The position numbers were made by a program, and so were the translations under genes. This document shows positions 61,501-64,000 of a DNA stretch of 64,000 nucleotides, piece after piece. Positions within the stretch are counted from its first letter, which is position 1. Each line of letters begins with the position of its first letter. Origin of the DNA: Bacteroidales bacterium UBA5507 (GTDB lineage Bacteria; Bacteroidota; Bacteroidia; Bacteroidales; Lentimicrobiaceae); NCBI GenBank assembly GCA_002426195.1, contig DIOT01000047.1:228303-292302 (forward strand), given 5' to 3'. The notes under the pieces were generated by a model that saw only the letters and a list, made by a program, of their open reading frames with translations, ran no database searches and had not been told where the DNA came from.

Positions 61501-62436
61501 CTACTTAACCCTTAATCTGGAACCTACGCTCAGAATTTTAGTTTCCTTGATTCCATTGAGTTTGCAGATATTCTTAACCGTAGTCTTATGCTTTAAAGCT
61601 AAAGCATATAGAGTGTCGCCTGATTTAATCTTCACATATTGAGATCCATTACCTGCTGAATCACTAACGATTAGTGAAGAGCTCTTTCCACCAAAGCCCA
61701 ATAAAGTTTTATCCATTGCCAGGTGATCATGTTTCAAACAATAATGCTCGAAATCAATTATTTTATTGGGATTGAAATGTTCACCAAGTATTCTTGTTTC
61801 AAAATGAAGGTGTTCTGTAGAAGCTCTCCCGGTTCTGCCACCTAGCCCTAATAGTTGACCAGCTTTAACTTCATCATTAACCTTTACACAAATTTTGGAT
61901 AAGTGTCCATAAGTCGTTTCAAGTCCATTATTATGCCTCACTACAACTATTTTTCCATAACCACTAATAGTTCTGGCAATTCTTACTTTACCATCAAATG
62001 CGCTAACAATTGAGTCTCCCCTTTCAAGCTTTATATCTACTCCGGCATGAAATCTTCCACCTCTGGGACCATAAGGTGAGATAAGTTTTCCTTTGAATGG
62101 GAATACAAAAGAATCCTCATTTATATTGTGTAAAAAAAGTATTGATGAATCAGAAATTTTTGACCAATCAGTTCTTCCAATTCGAATATTAAGGGTATCC
62201 CACATATTTTTATACAGGATATCAGCGGGAACGAACATCATTTCATGCGAGACCCTCTCATTTGAAACAATTGATGGTTCATTATCAAGATAATATGGTT
62301 CCGGGCCTATAAGATAATCAGTAGGTTCAAAGAAAGATGCTGTGTCAATTTGAAAAGTTTGTGCGAAGGAATCATTGCAGCAATATGCAATAGAGAGAAT
62401 AAAAAATAAAAAAAATGTCCTTCTGCTAATGATCAT
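61501..62436 (-). CDS. Exported M23 endopeptidase with LysM domain
   Basis: A 311-residue periplasmic peptidoglycan hydrolase-type protein. The signal peptide ends SFAQ. The peptidase domain has His130 and Asp134 (FHAGVD) plus His209 and His211 (HLHFE), the zinc ligands of the LytM/M23 family, so it should be active. A LysM glycan-binding domain occupies about 267-311 (IKSGDTLYALALKHKTTVKNICKLNGI). It likely cuts peptide cross-links during growth or division. Confidence 0.92.
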   Translation of the reverse strand: MIISRRTFFLFFILSIAYCCNDSFAQTFQIDTASFFEPTDYLIGPEPYYLDNEPSIVSNERVSHEMMFVPADILYKNMWDTLNIRIGRTDWSKISDSSILFLHNINEDSFVFPFKGKLISPYGPRGGRFHAGVDIKLERGDSIVSAFDGKVRIARTISGYGKIVVVRHNNGLETTYGHLSKICVKVNDEVKAGQLLGLGGRTGRASTEHLHFETRILGEHFNPNKIIDFEHYCLKHDHLAMDKTLLGFGGKSSSLIVSDSAGNGSQYVKIKSGDTLYALALKHKTTVKNICKLNGIKETKILSVGSRLRVK

Positions 62437-62463
62437 AAAATGTCTCTGACAAATTCACAAAGG

Positions 62464-62471
62464 CAAATTTA
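62464..62471 (-). promoter_or_regulatory. Minus-7 promoter element TAAATTTG of the M23 gene
   Basis: Exact TAnnTTTG match 27 bases upstream of the ATG at 62436. The rest of the 255-base gap up to 62691 holds only a weak AT-rich inverted repeat (62555-62585) and no gene I can support. Confidence 0.45.
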
Positions 62472-62691
62472 ATTATTTAGGCTTACAAGAAAAGTTTAGT
62501 ACTTACTAAAGGCTGTTAAAAAATGTTAAAGGGGTTGTGAATGAGAATTTAAGATAACACTAAAATTAGAATAGATTAAGTGTTATTCTCTTGTTTAATA
62601 AGTCCCTTCTTCACTATTAATAAAGAACTGCAATGCATAGAGGTTGGAATGATACAGAGACATTTCAAGAAAATTATTTCAAAAAAAATAT

Positions 62692-63369
62692 TTACAACGC
62701 CCAGTTGATTTCAACCTGACCCGAGGATTTAAGAATTTCATTAGTTTTAATAAAAGCTTTACACCCAATAAAACCTCTATATGCACTTAATGGTGAAGGA
62801 TGTGGTGCTTCAAGTATGTAATGCTTTGAAAGATCAATCAATACTTTTTTATTCTGCGCATATCTTCCCCATAAGAGAAACACCACTCCACTCTTATTTT
62901 CTGATATCTTTTTAATTACTGCGTCAGTAAAGGTTTCCCAGCCTTTTCCCTGATGAGATCCTGCCAAATTGGCTCTGACTGTCAAAGTAGCATTTAATAG
63001 GAGGACGCCTTGGTCGGCCCATTTATACAAATTGCCGGAAAACGGTATTCCATAACCATAGCAATTATTCAGCTCAGTTAATATATTCACAAGTGAGGGT
63101 GGAAATGGTACTCCATCAGGAACAGAAAAAGATAAACCATGTGCTTGTCCAGGGCCATGATAAGGATCCTGACCCAGCAAGACAACTTTAACTTTATTGA
63201 AAGGAGTACGATTAAAAGCTTCAAAAATATACTTGCCTGGAGGATAAACTACATGGTGGCTTTTCTCGTTAACCAAAAAACTTCTAAGCTCAGTAAAGTA
63301 TGGTTGGTTGAATTCTTCAAGTAAGATTTCTTTCCAGCTATTTTCAATTTGTGGATTAATTTCTGACAT
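62692..63369 (-). CDS. ung: Uracil-DNA glycosylase, family 1
   Basis: Removes uracil from DNA as the first step of base excision repair. The 225-residue protein has the water-activating Asp68 in GQDPYHGPGQAHGLSFSVP and the HPSPLSAYRGF loop with the catalytic His near residue 190, and VFLLWGRYAQNKK. Length is typical. It stands alone. Confidence 0.96.
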   Translation of the reverse strand: MSEINPQIENSWKEILLEEFNQPYFTELRSFLVNEKSHHVVYPPGKYIFEAFNRTPFNKVKVVLLGQDPYHGPGQAHGLSFSVPDGVPFPPSLVNILTELNNCYGYGIPFSGNLYKWADQGVLLLNATLTVRANLAGSHQGKGWETFTDAVIKKISENKSGVVFLLWGRYAQNKKVLIDLSKHYILEAPHPSPLSAYRGFIGCKAFIKTNEILKSSGQVEINWAL

Positions 63370-63376
63370 AAAGAGT

Positions 63377-63384
63377 TACTTTTG
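63377..63384 (+). promoter_or_regulatory. Possible minus-7 promoter element TACTTTTG
   Basis: Exact TAnnTTTG match on the plus strand, 81 bases upstream of the small lipoprotein ATG. It may drive that gene. Confidence 0.3.
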
Positions 63385-63465
63385 AAAAAAATATAGATAA
63401 ACAATAAAAGGTCTAAGTTTTAAGTTTATAATTATCACCTCAAACATAACCTGACGCGTAAAATT

Positions 63466-63594
63466 ATGAAAAAAGCAGTTCGGATAATAATTATCTTCGG
63501 GGCTTTAACCGTCCTCGCAGTCTCATGCAAATCATCCCAGAAATGTGCCGCTTATGGGGAATCAAATCGGTATAAAGTAGAAAGGAACTTCTAA
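63466..63594 (+). CDS. Small lipoprotein (42 residues)
   Basis: A short ORF starting MKKAVRIIIIFGALTVLAVSC, a lipoprotein signal with lipobox LAVSC (Cys21 probably lipidated). The mature peptide is only 22 residues and contains KCAAYGE, a pattern I have seen in small Bacteroidota lipoproteins. The gene is followed by a terminator at 63615-63646. The function is unknown. Confidence 0.7.
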   Translation: MKKAVRIIIIFGALTVLAVSCKSSQKCAAYGESNRYKVERNF

Positions 63595-63614
63595 GATATT
63601 TTATCTTATTTCAT

Positions 63615-63646
63615 AAAGCCTGTGACATTTATCGCAGGCTTTTTGT
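63615..63646 (+). terminator. Intrinsic terminator after the small lipoprotein gene
   Basis: Stem AAAGCCTG/CAGGCTTT (63615-63622 with 63635-63642), a 12-base loop with two further possible pairs, then TTG followed by TTT. Confidence 0.7.
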
Positions 63647-63667
63647 TTATAGAGTAGTCCATTTGTA

Positions 63668-63675
63668 TAAATTTG
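63668..63675 (+). promoter_or_regulatory. Minus-7 promoter element TAAATTTG with minus-33 TTTG
   Basis: Exact TAnnTTTG match; a TTTG lies 22 bases upstream (63642-63645), a suitable minus-33 element. It lies 22 bases before the ATG of the last gene. Confidence 0.5.
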
Positions 63676-63697
63676 TATTGACAATTGGTTTACAATT

Positions 63698-64000
63698 ATG
63701 AGAAAGGCTATCGGTTTAATCTTTTTACTTCTTGCTCTAAGTCCACTTTGTGCTTTGTCCCAATTTGAACCGGAGTACGATTCGGTAGCTGATAATATTC
63801 TTTTCCGTAAAGAAATGAATGGAGCCATATTCATTCATACAAATGGATGGGGTCTGGAATATCGCATTGGCGCTAATCGATCAGTCTTTAATAAATGGAT
63901 GCTTGAGTTCAATTTGATGGAGTATAAACACGCGAAAGAGATCAAGACAATTAATCCCTTTTATAGTAATACTAAAAGTTACATATACGGAAAGCTGAAT
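63698..64000 (+). CDS. Exported protein, likely outer-membrane beta-barrel (3' end cut by window)
   Basis: The first 101 codons of a gene that runs past the window. A signal peptide (MRKAIGLIFLLLALSPLCALSQ) is followed by FRKEMNGAIFIHTNGWGLEYRIG and alternating polar and hydrophobic strands. This fits a Bacteroidota outer-membrane barrel protein. The rest is not visible, so the call is tentative. Confidence 0.55.
   Translation, partial: MRKAIGLIFLLLALSPLCALSQFEPEYDSVADNILFRKEMNGAIFIHTNGWGLEYRIGANRSVFNKWMLEFNLMEYKHAKEIKTINPFYSNTKSYIYGKLN

Noticed and set aside
62555..62585. Inverted repeat TAACACT/AGTGTTA
   Set aside because: AT-rich, long loop and no good T-run; too weak to call a terminator.
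62437..62691. Possible small gene in the gap before ung
   Set aside because: Only short ORFs that run into the ung coding end; no signal peptide, start context or family likeness.

Overview
The window is a stretch of chromosome from a member of the Bacteroidota, most likely Bacteroidales. Support for this: low GC throughout; the Bacteroidota sigma-70 minus-7 motif (TAnnTTTG) upstream of many genes and almost no Shine-Dalgarno sequences; a type IX secretion gene (porQ); a TonB receptor paired with a DUF4249 lipoprotein; a fused E1 alpha/beta 2-oxoacid dehydrogenase; a long NusB; DUF5683 and DUF1573 proteins. A HydE maturase hints at an organism that makes [FeFe]-hydrogenase, that is, a fermentative or anaerobic lifestyle, but no hydrogenase lies here. 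The region is mostly core genome. I see no insertion sequences, prophage, CRISPR array, rRNA or tRNA. Coding density is high: the longest gene-free gaps are about 273, 263 and 255 bases, and the first two contain something (a possible 42-codon ORF and a structured leader).

Layout. 1-8.8 kb: a truncated cyclic-diphosphoglycerate-synthetase-like GTPase with a structured 5' leader, a pirin without metal ligands, glmM with a small downstream gene carrying a clamp-binding-like motif, then a TPR gene, aroE, a membrane protein, a degenerate class III cyclase-like protein and nnr (NAD(P)HX repair). 8.8-17.4 kb, minus strand: parE, a CAP/SPOR secreted protein, a three-gene surface-polysaccharide operon (GT4, formyltransferase-like fusion, flippase), and a tight vitamin-salvage operon (thiamine-binding-type protein, PnuC, NadR-type kinase). 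17.4-29.5 kb: lipoproteins, fused E1, a sensor histidine kinase, a GT2 fused to a catalytically gutted sugar-phosphate transferase, E2, a DnaQ-like exonuclease and an FAH-family enzyme.

29.5-40.1 kb, minus strand: ispH-recF-DUF721, porQ, aconitase, and the nusB-GNAT-DUF1573-yajC-ybbR-coaE cluster. 40.3-48.6 kb, plus strand: parA-parB-DUF5683-dapB, then lepB-ppiase-ftsK-lolA, ending in a strong terminator; this is a chromosome segregation, cell wall precursor and envelope export block. 48.7-59 kb: small conserved proteins, mnmD with a coupled beta-propeller lipoprotein, an FKBP isomerase, dnaB, and an operon of an exported amidotransferase-like protein, a TonB receptor and a DUF4249 lipoprotein. 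59-64 kb: an apparent hydE-thyA-folA operon, a LysM/M23 endopeptidase, ung, a small lipoprotein and a truncated exported protein.

Most of what is here is ordinary housekeeping. The observations that stand out are the three-hairpin leader upstream of the first gene, probable leaderless starts for both dnaB and parE, an intrinsic terminator placed four bases before a start codon, and several family members that have lost their catalytic or metal-binding residues (pirin, cyclase-like, formyltransferase-like, sugar-phosphate transferase-like). I did not find a clear new defence or mobile system. Promoter calls rest on motif matching by eye only.
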